This document shows positions 37,566 through 45,730 of a stretch of DNA of 64,000 nucleotides, in pieces. This DNA is from Streptomyces roseirectus (GTDB lineage Bacteria; Actinomycetota; Actinomycetes; Streptomycetales; Streptomycetaceae): contig NZ_CP060828.1 in NCBI RefSeq assembly GCF_014489635.1, positions 7,568,001 to 7,632,000 on the forward strand, written 5' to 3'. The notes beneath the pieces were generated by a model. That model saw only the letters and a program-made list of their open reading frames with translations. It had not been told where the DNA came from and made no database searches. Within the stretch, counting starts at the first letter, position 1, and every line of letters begins with the position of its first letter. The translations under genes were made by a program, and so were the position numbers.

Positions 37566-37587
37566 CGCCACCCCGCCGACGAACCTA

Positions 37588-37641
37588 AGACGACCACGCC
37601 CACGGTGAGACATCAACGTCTCACATGGGCTATGGTCGTCT
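37588..37641. promoter_or_regulatory. concentric double inverted repeat before the TetR gene
   Basis: An inner repeat, GTGAGAC-ATCAAC-GTCTCAC (37605-37624), and an outer one, AGACGACC (37588-37595) / GGTCGTCT (37634-37641), share exactly the same centre (37614.5). The pair ends 1 bp before the TetR ATG. This is a good autoregulatory operator, possibly for two cooperating dimers. Confidence 0.6.
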
Positions 37642-37642
37642 C

Positions 37643-38194
37643 ATGGCCGTCGACCGTGACCACGTACTGCGCTCCGCCGCAGCCCTGCTGACCCGCAAAG
37701 CCACCTCGACGATGGACGAGGTCGCGAAAGCCGCCGGGATCAGCAGGGCCACCCTCCACCGCCACTTCGCGGGCCGCGACGCCCTGATCCGCGCCCTGGA
37801 GCTGCACAGCATCGCCGAGTGCGAGACCGCCCTCGACGCGGCCCGCCTCGACGAGGGCACCGCCGTGGAGGCCGTCCACCGCCTCGTCCGCGAACTCGAA
37901 CCCGCCGCCGCGCTGCTCGCCTTCCTCTACGGGGAGAACCAGCTCTTCGAGGACGGGGGGCTCAACGAGGGCTGGGCGAAGGTCGACGAACGCATCGCCG
38001 CCCTCTTCAGACGCGGCCAGCTCGCCGGCGAGTTCCGCATCGACCTCACACCCGTCTGGCTCACCGAGGCCCTGTACGGCCTGCTCGCGTCCGCCGTCTG
38101 GATGGTCCAGTGCGGAAAGGGCGCCCCCAAGGACTTCCACCACATGACCGTCGAACTGCTCCTCGGCGGCGCGCTCAGGAGAGAGGACGCATGA
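37643..38194 (+). CDS. TetR family transcriptional regulator
   Basis: 183 residues. The N-terminal DNA-binding domain has STMDEVAKAAGISRATLHRH and FAGRDALIRALE. The C-terminal ligand domain is helical. The ATG at 37643 lies just after the double operator; an earlier in-frame ATG at 37625 would place the operator inside the gene. The stop overlaps the MFS exporter's start (ATGA). This is the normal arrangement for a drug-responsive repressor and its efflux pump, and the ligand is probably a substrate of the pump. Confidence 0.9.
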   Translation: MAVDRDHVLRSAAALLTRKATSTMDEVAKAAGISRATLHRHFAGRDALIRALELHSIAECETALDAARLDEGTAVEAVHRLVRELEPAAALLAFLYGENQLFEDGGLNEGWAKVDERIAALFRRGQLAGEFRIDLTPVWLTEALYGLLASAVWMVQCGKGAPKDFHHMTVELLLGGALRREDA

Positions 38195-39711
38195 CCAGCA
38201 CCGTCCAGGCGACGCAGGCGGAGGCACCGGCGCAGCGTCCGGGCCGCTGGCTCGCCCTCGCCGTCCTCGTCCTCGCCGTGCTGCTGGTCGCCGTCGACGC
38301 GACCGTCCTCGGCCTCGCGACGCCCTACATCACCGAGGACCTGAAGCCGTCCGGCACGCAGTTGCTGTGGATCGGCGACGTCTACTCGTTCGTCATCGCC
38401 GGTCTGCTGGTCTCGATGGGCAGCCTCGGTGACCGAATAGGCCGTAAGCGCATCTTGTTGATCGGCGCGACCGCCTTCGGCCTCATCTCGGTCCTCAACG
38501 CCTACGCCACCACCCCCGAGTTGATGATCGCCGCCCGCGCCCTCCTCGGCGTCGCGGGTGCCACCCTCATGCCGGCCACCCTCGCGTTGATCCGTAACCT
38601 CTTCCCCGACCCCCGCGAACGCAGCCTCGCCGTCGGCCTCTGGGGCGCCACCGCCTCCGCCGGTACAGCCGTCGGGCCCATCGTCGGCGGCTTCCTCCTG
38701 GAACACTTCTGGTGGGGCTCGGTCTTCCTCATCAACCTCCCGGTGATGGCGATCCTGGTCCTGATCGGCGCCAAACTCCTCCCAGAATCCCGCAACCCCG
38801 CCCCGGGCCCCTGGGACCTCCCCAGCGTCCTCCTCTCCCTGGTCGGCATGATCGCGGTCGTCTACGCGATCAAAGAAGCGGCAACCCACGGCATAACCCC
38901 GACCACCGCCACCGCGGCCCTCCTCGGCGCGCTGGCCCTCTACATCTTCGTCCGCCGCCAACTCGCCCTGCCGACCCCGCTGTTGGACATGCACCTGTTC
39001 CGCAACCGAGCCTTCAGCGGCGCGGTACTGGCCGACCTCCTGACCATCCTCGGCCTCTCGGGCTTGGTCTTCTTCCTCTCCCAATACCTCCAACTGGTCC
39101 AGGACCGCCGCCCGTTGGAAGCGGGCCTGGCCGAACTCCCAGCAGCAATAGGCGCCATAGCCGCAGGCTTGCTGGCGGGCAAGGCGGCCCGCCGCTTCTC
39201 GGTGAGAGCAGTGGTCTCCGGCGGCCTGGCAGCCATAGGCACAGCCCTGGCGGCATTGACCCAACTCCACACCACCACGGGCTACCCCCTACTAGGCACC
39301 GCCCTCTTGATAGTCGGCCTAGGCGCAGGCTTCTCCTTCACGGTGACAGCCGACGTAATCCTCTCCTCAGTCCCCAAGGAACGAGCAGGCTCAGCGTCAG
39401 CGGTATCGGAAACGGCCTACGAGCTAGGCGCAGCCCTGGGCATCGCGGCTCTAGGCTCCATAGTCACCGGCGTCTACAGAGGCTTCGAAGGCCCCCCAGG
39501 CACCCCCCAGTCCGCCCACGAATCCCTGGGCGGCGCAGTAGAAGCAGCAGCGGGCCTCCCCACCACCACAGCAGAACCCCTCCTGGCCTCCGCAAGGGAA
39601 GCCTTCATAGACGGCCTCTCCACAGCCGCAGGAGTAGGCGCAGCAGTACTCCTAGCAGCATCGGTGGCGTCCTGGTTCCTACTAAAGGGCCGCAACTTGG
39701 AAGAAGGATGA
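38191..39711 (+). CDS. MFS multidrug exporter, DHA2 (14-helix) family
   Basis: 506 residues with about fourteen transmembrane helices. Motif A is SLGDRIGRKRILLIG; motif C-type antiporter residues are in GTAVGPIVGGFLLE. An early aspartate pair (VAVDATVLGLATPYI) matches motif D1 of DHA2 pumps such as EmrB/QacA. Proton-driven efflux of hydrophobic drugs is expected. The 3' half shows a change to A-richer third positions (tta/cta/aga-type choices such as ggagtaggcgcagcagta), unlike most neighbours. It is translationally coupled to the TetR gene. Confidence 0.9.
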   Translation: MTSTVQATQAEAPAQRPGRWLALAVLVLAVLLVAVDATVLGLATPYITEDLKPSGTQLLWIGDVYSFVIAGLLVSMGSLGDRIGRKRILLIGATAFGLISVLNAYATTPELMIAARALLGVAGATLMPATLALIRNLFPDPRERSLAVGLWGATASAGTAVGPIVGGFLLEHFWWGSVFLINLPVMAILVLIGAKLLPESRNPAPGPWDLPSVLLSLVGMIAVVYAIKEAATHGITPTTATAALLGALALYIFVRRQLALPTPLLDMHLFRNRAFSGAVLADLLTILGLSGLVFFLSQYLQLVQDRRPLEAGLAELPAAIGAIAAGLLAGKAARRFSVRAVVSGGLAAIGTALAALTQLHTTTGYPLLGTALLIVGLGAGFSFTVTADVILSSVPKERAGSASAVSETAYELGAALGIAALGSIVTGVYRGFEGPPGTPQSAHESLGGAVEAAAGLPTTTAEPLLASAREAFIDGLSTAAGVGAAVLLAASVASWFLLKGRNLEEG

Positions 39712-39723
39712 GCCGACGCCACT

Positions 39724-39797
39724 AGGGGCGCGGGGCTGTATCTGATATGCGGCTACCGCCGCGCGAGCGCGACAAGCCACACCGGACCCGCACCCGC
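39724..39797 (+). repeat. dispersed intergenic repeat, long form
   Basis: AGGGGCGCGGGGCTGTATC, then TGATA, TGCGGCTACCGCCGC, GCGAGCGCGACAAGCCAC and ACCGGACCCGCAC. It shows the same structure as the elements at 20741, 55280 and 57784, and starts 13 bp after the MFS stop. Confidence 0.75.
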
Positions 39798-39856
39798 CCA
39801 CAAGCCCCCCGCGTCCCACAACCTTCAGTGGCTGACGGCGCTCAGCCACGTCTTTC

Positions 39857-39902
39857 AGGGGCGCGGGGAACTGCGCGAACAACCACAACGGACCCGCACC
39901 GG
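39857..39902 (+). repeat. dispersed intergenic repeat, short form
   Basis: AGGGGCGCGGGGAACTGCGC, then GAACAACCACAACGGACCCGCACC. It shares both ends with the long element but has AACTGCGC in place of the central hairpin part. Confidence 0.72.
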
Positions 39903-39965
39903 CCCTCAAAGCTCTCCGCGCCTCAATGACCCTCAGTGGCCGAACGGCGTTCAGTCGTGATCGCC

Positions 39966-40012
39966 AGGGGCGCGGGGAACTGCGCGAACGGCCACAGCGG
40001 ACCCGCACCCGG
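39966..40012 (+). repeat. dispersed intergenic repeat, second short form
   Basis: AGGGGCGCGGGGAACTGCGC, then GAACGGCCACAGCGGACCCGCACC, nearly identical to the copy at 39857. Three copies fill most of the 311-bp gap (39712-40022) between the MFS and PlsC genes; nothing else is seen there. Confidence 0.72.
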
Positions 40013-40022
40013 CGGACAACCC

Positions 40023-40712
40023 TTACGCGGCCTTCGCCTTGGTCGCGTAGATGTCCACGTACTCCTGCCCGGACAACCGCATGACCTCGGCCATGACGGA
40101 GTCGGTCACGGCACGCAGGACGTACCGGTCGCGGTCCATGCCGTCGTAGCGGGAGAACTCCATGGGCTCGCCGAAACGGACGGTCACCTTGCCGGGCCGG
40201 GGAATCCCCGCACCGCCCGGCTGCAACTTGTCCGTGCCGATCATGGCGAAGGGAACGACGGGCGCCCCGGTCATGAGGGTGAGCCGGGCGATACCGGTGC
40301 GCCCCCGGTACAGGCGGCCGTCGGGGGAGCGGGTCCCCTCGGGGTAGATCCCGAACACCTTGCCCTCTTCGAGCACACGCCGCCCGGTCATGAGCGCGGC
40401 AACCCCACCCCGCCCCCCGTCCCGATCGACGGGAATCATGCCGACCCCGGTGAAGAACCAGGCCATGAGCCGCCCCTTGAGCGACGTCCCGGTCACGTAC
40501 TCGTCCTTGCCGATGAAGAACACCTGCCGGTCGCACACCAGCGGAAGGATCATCGAGTCGATGAACGTGAGGTGATTCCCCGCGAGGATCACCGGCCCGT
40601 CCCCGGGAATGTTCTCGACTCCCTCGACCTGAGGCCGGAACCACAGGCGCATGACCGGTCCGAGGACTGCCTTAAGGAGCGCGAAGCGGGACAACGGGCC
40701 CTCCGATGTCAA
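40023..40712 (-). CDS. 1-acyl-sn-glycerol-3-phosphate acyltransferase (PlsC family)
   Basis: 229 residues. A membrane-associated enzyme that acylates lysophosphatidate in phospholipid synthesis. The catalytic NHX4D-type motif is in LAGNHLTFIDSMIL and the substrate motif is GIYPEGTRSPDGRLYRGRTG. A further conserved stretch is VVPFAMIGTDKLQPGG. Only a TTG start (40712) precedes the LSRFALLKAVLG sequence usual for the family's first helix, so the start is uncertain. It is divergent from the phosphodiesterase gene across a 261-bp region. Confidence 0.88.
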   Translation of the reverse strand: MTSEGPLSRFALLKAVLGPVMRLWFRPQVEGVENIPGDGPVILAGNHLTFIDSMILPLVCDRQVFFIGKDEYVTGTSLKGRLMAWFFTGVGMIPVDRDGGRGGVAALMTGRRVLEEGKVFGIYPEGTRSPDGRLYRGRTGIARLTLMTGAPVVPFAMIGTDKLQPGGAGIPRPGKVTVRFGEPMEFSRYDGMDRDRYVLRAVTDSVMAEVMRLSGQEYVDIYATKAKAA

Positions 40713-40973
40713 GGGAATGTGGATAAGTCCGTGCAGGTAGGCACGTTACTCTCGGCTACCCGGGTGACGCACATCGGGACACCGAGCCCTTACGTACTGT
40801 TGACACGGGTTTACCTGCGCCCCCGCCCCGAAACCTCCCGCGCGGCCCCCGCTCTCCTGTGATCGACGCCTCAACTCCCGTTCTCCGCAAGCCATCACGC
40901 GTTCTTCTGGCGTCCATGTCCAGGCCCCTACGATCAGCCCGCACACACGAGCCGACCACATAGAGGAGAGTCC

Positions 40974-42131
40974 ATGGCGACGCAGGAGCAGGGGACGGCC
41001 CGCAGAGCACTGCTGGGCGCGGCGGTACTGGGCGCGACGGCCACGGCGGTGGGACTGCCGGCCACGGCCCACGCGGCGACGGGCCCCCGCACCCACACCG
41101 GCGGCCTGAAGTCCCTCCCGGTCCCCACGATCATCGGCCACCGCGGCGCCAGCGGCTACCGCCCCGAACACACCCTCGGCTCCTACCAGCTCGCCCTCGA
41201 CATGGGCGCCGACATCGTCGAGGCCGGCGACCTCGTCCCCACCAAGGACGGCCACATCGTCTGCCGCCACGAACCGGAGATCGGCGGCACCACGGACGTC
41301 GCCCAGCACCCGGAGTTCAAGGACCGCAAGCGCACCAAGGTCCTCGACGGCGTCACCGTCACCGGCTGGTTCACCGAGGACTTCACGCTCGCGGAGCTGA
41401 AGCGGCTGCGCGCCGTCGAACGCATCCCCGCGAACCGCCCGCACAACACCCTCTACGACGGCCGCTGGGAGATCCCCACCTTCGAGGAGGTCCTGAAGTG
41501 GCAGGACGAGCAGACCCGTAAGCGCGGCAAGCAGGTGTGGATCTACCCGGAGACCAAGCACCCCACCTACTTCCGCAAGCTGGGCCTCGGCCTGGAGGAA
41601 CGCGTCGCGAAGCTCCTGCGCAAGCACGGCAAGGACCGCAAGGACTCCCCGGTCATCCTCCAGTCCTTCGAGCCGAGCAGCATCCAGCGCCTGGACAAGC
41701 TCGTCGGCAACCCCCTCGTCGTCCTCCTGGACGCCGCCGACTCCCGCCCCTGGGACTTCGTCGAGTCCGGCGACCCGCGCACCGTCGCCGACCTGATCAC
41801 CCCCAAGGGCCTCAAGGAGATCGCCGGCTACGCGCAGGGCATCGGCCCGACCCTCAACCTGATCATCCCGAGGGACGCGGACGGCAGGCTCACCAAGCCG
41901 ACGACCCTCGTCCGCGACGCCCACAAGGCCGGCCTGATCCTGCACCCCTACACGATGCGCAACGAGAACCCCTTCCTCCCGGCCGACTACCGCAAGGGCA
42001 CGGACGCGGACGGCTACGGCGACGTCTTCGGCGCCTACCGCACGTACTTCGCGACCGGCATCGACGGCGTCTTCACCGACAACCCCGACACCGGCGTCCT
42101 GGCCCGCGAGGACTTCCGCCGAAACCGGTGA
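40974..42131 (+). CDS. secreted glycerophosphodiester phosphodiesterase
   Basis: 385 residues. It hydrolyses deacylated phospholipid diesters to glycerol-3-phosphate and an alcohol, supplying phosphate and carbon. The signal region TARRALLGAAVLG ... ATAHA looks like a Tat leader cut near residue 34. The catalytic histidine and arginine are in IIGHRGASGYRPEHT (H56, R57; E65). The metal and second histidine region is EAGDLVPTKDGHIVCRHEPE. The end GIDGVFTDNPDTGV is the usual GDPD C-terminus. A GAGGAG ribosome-binding site is present. A PHO-type control site was not evident. Confidence 0.92.
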   Translation: MATQEQGTARRALLGAAVLGATATAVGLPATAHAATGPRTHTGGLKSLPVPTIIGHRGASGYRPEHTLGSYQLALDMGADIVEAGDLVPTKDGHIVCRHEPEIGGTTDVAQHPEFKDRKRTKVLDGVTVTGWFTEDFTLAELKRLRAVERIPANRPHNTLYDGRWEIPTFEEVLKWQDEQTRKRGKQVWIYPETKHPTYFRKLGLGLEERVAKLLRKHGKDRKDSPVILQSFEPSSIQRLDKLVGNPLVVLLDAADSRPWDFVESGDPRTVADLITPKGLKEIAGYAQGIGPTLNLIIPRDADGRLTKPTTLVRDAHKAGLILHPYTMRNENPFLPADYRKGTDADGYGDVFGAYRTYFATGIDGVFTDNPDTGVLAREDFRRNR

Positions 42132-42240
42132 CGTCGGGTATGTCACAGGACCACTGGGTGTCCGGGAGGTTGCGACCCGGCGAGTACGGGGATAGGAGTG
42201 GAGAACCACCGACGATCAGATGAGCGGGAGGCGTGCGCAC

Positions 42241-42732
42241 ATGGGCATGAGCGTGACCATCTCGGGCGCGACCGAGCAGGATGCCGAGCAGATCTTCAGG
42301 CTTCAGTACCTGTGTTTCCAGAGTGAGGCCGCCCTGTACGGCAACTACCGGATCGACCCGCTCGTCCAGTCCCTGGACTCCGTCCGCGAGGAGCTGACCA
42401 CCGACTGCGTCTTCGTCGCCCGCCTGGGCGAAGAGGTGGTCGGCTCCGTCCGCGGCCACATCACCGACGACGGCGCCGCCTCCATCGGCAAACTCTGCGT
42501 CCACCCCCGCCTCCAGGGCCACGGCATCGGCGCGAGGCTCCTACGAGCAGCAGAAGCGGCCCTGGCAGAAGAGCGAGGCGCCAAGCGCTTCCGCCTCCAC
42601 ACAGGCCACCGCAGCGAGGGCCGCCTCTACAAGAAGGTCGGCTACGAAACGGTAGGCACGTCGGAGGGAGCGGACGGCGTCCCGATGATCGTCCTGGAAA
42701 AACAGGCGGGGGAATACGCGACTACTGCTTGA
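42241..42732 (+). CDS. GNAT family N-acetyltransferase
   Basis: 163 residues. Acetyl-CoA binding motif: IGKLCVHPRLQGHGIGARLL; C-terminal GRLYKKVGYETVGTS is the usual tyrosine element. GGGAGG stands 9 nt before the ATG at 42241, so I prefer it to the ATG at 42220. The substrate is unknown. The last 11 bp overlap the convergent membrane-protein gene. Confidence 0.85.
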   Translation: MGMSVTISGATEQDAEQIFRLQYLCFQSEAALYGNYRIDPLVQSLDSVREELTTDCVFVARLGEEVVGSVRGHITDDGAASIGKLCVHPRLQGHGIGARLLRAAEAALAEERGAKRFRLHTGHRSEGRLYKKVGYETVGTSEGADGVPMIVLEKQAGEYATTA

Positions 42733-43156
42733 CAGCAGGCGCTTTCCTCAACCAATACAGCGCCGACAACGGCAACAGCACCGGGATGAACACGTACCCC
42801 ATCCCGTAGTCCGACCACACGGTCGAGTCGGGGAACGCCGACGGCTCCACCAGCGTCCACGTCCCCACGATCAGCACGCCCGCAAGCTCCGCGGCGCAGC
42901 ACACCTGCGCCGCCTTGCGCGCCGTCTCCCCACCCCGCACGAGCGAGTACGTGATGAACCCGTACACGACCCCGGCGAGCGCGGACAACGAGTACGCCAG
43001 TGGCGCCCGGTCGAACTCGGTGGCGATCTGGTAGACGGACCGCGACACGGCCCCCACGACCATCACCCCGTAGAACCAGACGAGCAGCATCCCCGGCCCA
43101 CTGATGAGCCGCCGCCCGGCACGCGCGGAGCCCACCTCAGCCTCCCCAGATGTCAT
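42722..43156 (-). CDS. four-helix membrane protein
   Basis: 144 residues with four hydrophobic segments (GPGMLLVWFYGVMVVGAV, LAYSLSALAGVVYGFITYSL, VCCAAELAGVLIVGTWTLV, MGYVFIPVLLPLSALYWL) and a short basic C-terminus. It reads like small integral membrane proteins conserved in Streptomyces. The function is unknown. Its start lies inside the end of the upstream gene (20-bp overlap), so both are cotranscribed. Confidence 0.72.
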   Translation of the reverse strand: MTSGEAEVGSARAGRRLISGPGMLLVWFYGVMVVGAVSRSVYQIATEFDRAPLAYSLSALAGVVYGFITYSLVRGGETARKAAQVCCAAELAGVLIVGTWTLVEPSAFPDSTVWSDYGMGYVFIPVLLPLSALYWLRKAPAVKQ

Positions 43157-43496
43157 AGAGCCGCACCTCCAGCACCGCCAGCACGACGCCACTCGCCGCG
43201 ACCGTCACCGACCCCCACCGCGTCCGCTCGGCCAGCGACATGAACGCCGCGGCCGGCACACACGCGAAGGCCCCCAGCAGATAGGCGACGAAGATCGTCG
43301 TCCCCTGATCCGGCTTCTCGCCCCGCGCGAGCTGGACGATCCCGACGACGAGCTGGACCAGCGCCAGCCCCGTCACCACGGCCATCCCGATGAAGTGCCA
43401 GTCCTTGGTCGACTGGTCACGGTAGGCCGCCCAGCCGCACCACGCGGCGAGCAGCAGCGCGGTGACAGACGTCACCACGGTGAGGGCAACAAGCAT
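43137..43496 (-). CDS. small membrane protein
   Basis: 119 residues with four predicted helices (VVTSVTALLLAAWCGWAAY, GMAVVTGLALVQLVVGIVQL, TIFVAYLLGAFACVPAAAFM, VTVAASGVVLAVLEV). Likely a partner of the overlapping 144-residue membrane protein; no family recognised. Confidence 0.7.
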   Translation of the reverse strand: MLVALTVVTSVTALLLAAWCGWAAYRDQSTKDWHFIGMAVVTGLALVQLVVGIVQLARGEKPDQGTTIFVAYLLGAFACVPAAAFMSLAERTRWGSVTVAASGVVLAVLEVRLYDIWGG

Positions 43497-43620
43497 GGGC
43501 CGACCTTATTACGCCGGTATAGGCCCCCAGCGGCCGGGCTCACCCCCGAGGTGTCCACGCCTGTCCAGCATACGGACACCGCACTCCCGGCCGACCGTAT
43601 ACGTCTGCTTTACTGACCAC

Positions 43621-43707
43621 ATGACCACGACGAGCAGCCGCACCCTTGCGACCGAGGCGACCATGACGCCCGGTGCTCGTTGTCTGTGTCGAATGTGCGC
43701 CTTCTAG
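43621..43707 (+). CDS. cysteine-rich leader peptide of the met transporter operon
   Basis: A 28-codon frame, MTTTSSRTLATEATMTPG then ARCLCRMCAF and stop; an internal ATG at 43663 would give the 14-residue MTPGARCLCRMCAF. Three cysteine codons occur within the last seven. It lies 166 bp before metN with no other gene between. A GCTCGC / GCGAGC hairpin (43731-43751) follows. Such Cys-rich leaders upstream of sulfur genes in actinomycetes let ribosome stalling at low cysteine change downstream expression. Upstream, ATACGG / CCGTAT (43570-43600) and CGTATACG form dyads. Nothing else is seen in 43497-43872. Confidence 0.55.
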   Translation: MTTTSSRTLATEATMTPGARCLCRMCAF

Positions 43708-43872
43708 AGGGCCCCCGCACCACCCCCTGCGCTCGCGCCCCCGAAGCGAGCCGCGCCGCCGCGCCCCCCACCCGTACGGAAACAGCCGTACACAACCGGT
43801 CGAGCGCGCCCCGCCCCCCTCTCGTACCAGGGCACACCCACGCCCCGTACTCGACAGTGACGGAACCCCAGA

Positions 43873-44907
43873 GTGATCACCACAACGGGCCTGACCAAGG
43901 TCTACCGCACCCGCGGCCGCGAGGTCACCGCCCTCGACGGCGTCGATCTCCACGTCCGCGAAGGCGAGGTGTACGGCGTCATCGGCCAGTCCGGCGCCGG
44001 CAAGTCCTCCCTGATCCGCTGCGTCAACCTCCTGGAGCGCCCCACCGCCGGGACGGTCACCGTCGACGGCCAGGACCTCACCGCCCTCGCAGGACGCGGC
44101 CCCCGCGCCGGCAAGGAACTGCGCCGGGCCCGCAGCCGCATCGGCATGGTGTTCCAGCACTTCAACCTCCTCTCCTCCCGGACCGTCCAGGACAACGTCG
44201 AACTCCCCCTGGAGATCCTGGGCGTGAACGGCAAGGCCCGTGAGGCCAAGGCCCTCGAACTCCTCGACCTCGTCGGCCTCGCCGACAAGGCGAAGGCGTA
44301 CCCCGCCCAGCTCTCCGGCGGCCAGAAGCAGCGCGTCGGCATCGCCCGCGCCCTCGCCGGCGACCCCAAGGTCCTCCTCTCCGACGAGGCCACCAGCGCC
44401 CTCGACCCCGAGACGACCCGCTCGATCCTCCAGCTCCTGCGCGACCTCAACCGCCAGCTCGGCCTGACGGTCCTGCTCATCACGCACGAGATGGACGTCG
44501 TCAAGTCGGTCTGCGACTCCGCCGCGCTCATGGAGAGGGGCCGCATCGTCGAGTCCGGCACGGTCGGCGAACTCCTCGCCACCCCGGGCTCCCAGCTCGC
44601 CGCCGCGCTCTTCCCGGTCAGCGGCGAACGGACCGGCGCCGAGCGGACCGTCGTCGACGTCACCTTCCACGGCGAGGCCGCGACGCAGCCCGTCATCTCG
44701 CAGCTCTCGCGGACCTACAACATCGACATCTCGATCCTCGGCGCGGCCATCGACACCGTCGGCGGCCTCCAGGTCGGCCGGATGCGCATCGAACTGCCCG
44801 GCCGCTACGAGGACAACGTGGTGCCCATCGGGTTCCTGCGCGAGCAGGGCCTCCAGATCGACGTAGTGGGCCAGGAGCCCGTGCTGGTGAAGGACGGTGC
44901 CCAGTGA
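43873..44907 (+). CDS. metN: methionine ABC transporter ATP-binding protein
   Basis: 344 residues. The ATPase of a D/L-methionine importer. Walker A is GQSGAGKSS (38-46), the ABC signature LSGGQKQR (146-153) and Walker B VLLSDEAT (166-173). The C-terminal 80 residues (TQPVISQLSRTYNIDISILG, VVPIGFLREQGLQIDVVG) form the NIL domain that binds methionine and shuts transport down (trans-inhibition). The start is GTG at 43873. The stop overlaps metI (GTGA). It is the first gene of metNI-metQ-metQ and is preceded by a Cys-rich leader peptide. Confidence 0.93.
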   Translation: MITTTGLTKVYRTRGREVTALDGVDLHVREGEVYGVIGQSGAGKSSLIRCVNLLERPTAGTVTVDGQDLTALAGRGPRAGKELRRARSRIGMVFQHFNLLSSRTVQDNVELPLEILGVNGKAREAKALELLDLVGLADKAKAYPAQLSGGQKQRVGIARALAGDPKVLLSDEATSALDPETTRSILQLLRDLNRQLGLTVLLITHEMDVVKSVCDSAALMERGRIVESGTVGELLATPGSQLAAALFPVSGERTGAERTVVDVTFHGEAATQPVISQLSRTYNIDISILGAAIDTVGGLQVGRMRIELPGRYEDNVVPIGFLREQGLQIDVVGQEPVLVKDGAQ

Positions 44908-45641
44908 CCTGGTCCGAGATGCAGCCCCTGCTGTCCCAGGCGTGTTGGGACACCCTCTACATGGTCGGCTGGTCCACCCTCATCGCCGTCGTCGGCGGCC
45001 TCCCGCTCGGCATCCTCCTCGTCCTCACCGACCGGGGCGGGCTCCTCCAGAACGTCGTCGCGAACAAAGTCATCGGCCAGGTCGTGAACATCGCACGCTC
45101 GATGCCGTTCATCATCCTGATGGTCGCGCTGATGAACTTCACCCGCACCATCACCGGCACGACCATCGGCCGCGAGGCCGCCATCGTCCCCCTCGCGATC
45201 GGCGCGATCCCGTTCTTCGCCCGCCTCGTCGAGACGGCCGTCCGCGAGGTGGACGGCGGGCTCGTGGAGGCCGTCCAGTCGATGGGCGGCAACACCTGGA
45301 CGATCGTCCGCAAGGTCCTCGTCCCCGAGTCGCTGCCCTCGCTCATCGCGTCGACGACGACCACGATCGTCGCCCTCATCGGGTACTCGGCGATGGCCGG
45401 GACGGTCGGCGCGGGCGGGCTCGGCGACATCGCCATCCGCTACGGCTACCAGCGGTTCGAGACCGAGCTGATGTGGATCACCGTCCTCGTCCTCGCCGTC
45501 GTCATCTCCGTCATCCAGTTCGCCGGCGACTACGCGGCCCGCTCGCTGCACCGCCGGGGCGGACGCTCCGGCCCGGCGCCGAAGCTGCGGCTGCTGAAGG
45601 CGAAGGAGACGGGCGCGGCGGAGGTCGGCAAGGCCGCGTAA
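44904..45641 (+). CDS. metI: methionine ABC transporter permease
   Basis: 245 residues with five or six transmembrane helices. The EAA coupling loop for MetN is GGLVEAVQSMGGNTWTIVRK; other family features are RSMPFIILMVALMNFTR and MAGTVGAGGLGDIAIRYGYQ. The GTG start overlaps the metN stop, giving coupled translation. A Lys/Gly-rich tail extends slightly beyond typical MetI. Confidence 0.93.
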   Translation: MTWSEMQPLLSQACWDTLYMVGWSTLIAVVGGLPLGILLVLTDRGGLLQNVVANKVIGQVVNIARSMPFIILMVALMNFTRTITGTTIGREAAIVPLAIGAIPFFARLVETAVREVDGGLVEAVQSMGGNTWTIVRKVLVPESLPSLIASTTTTIVALIGYSAMAGTVGAGGLGDIAIRYGYQRFETELMWITVLVLAVVISVIQFAGDYAARSLHRRGGRSGPAPKLRLLKAKETGAAEVGKAA

Positions 45642-45730
45642 CACCCCCCTCGGCATCCCCGGGGCACCCCCCCCAGTTTTTCCCGCACCACCCTCGCGGG
45701 TTCGTCACACCCTCAGGAAAGGCACTTTTC

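Noticed and set aside
43497..43872. SAM riboswitch before metN
   Set aside because: The expected core stems are not recognisable; the Cys-rich leader peptide explains the region better.
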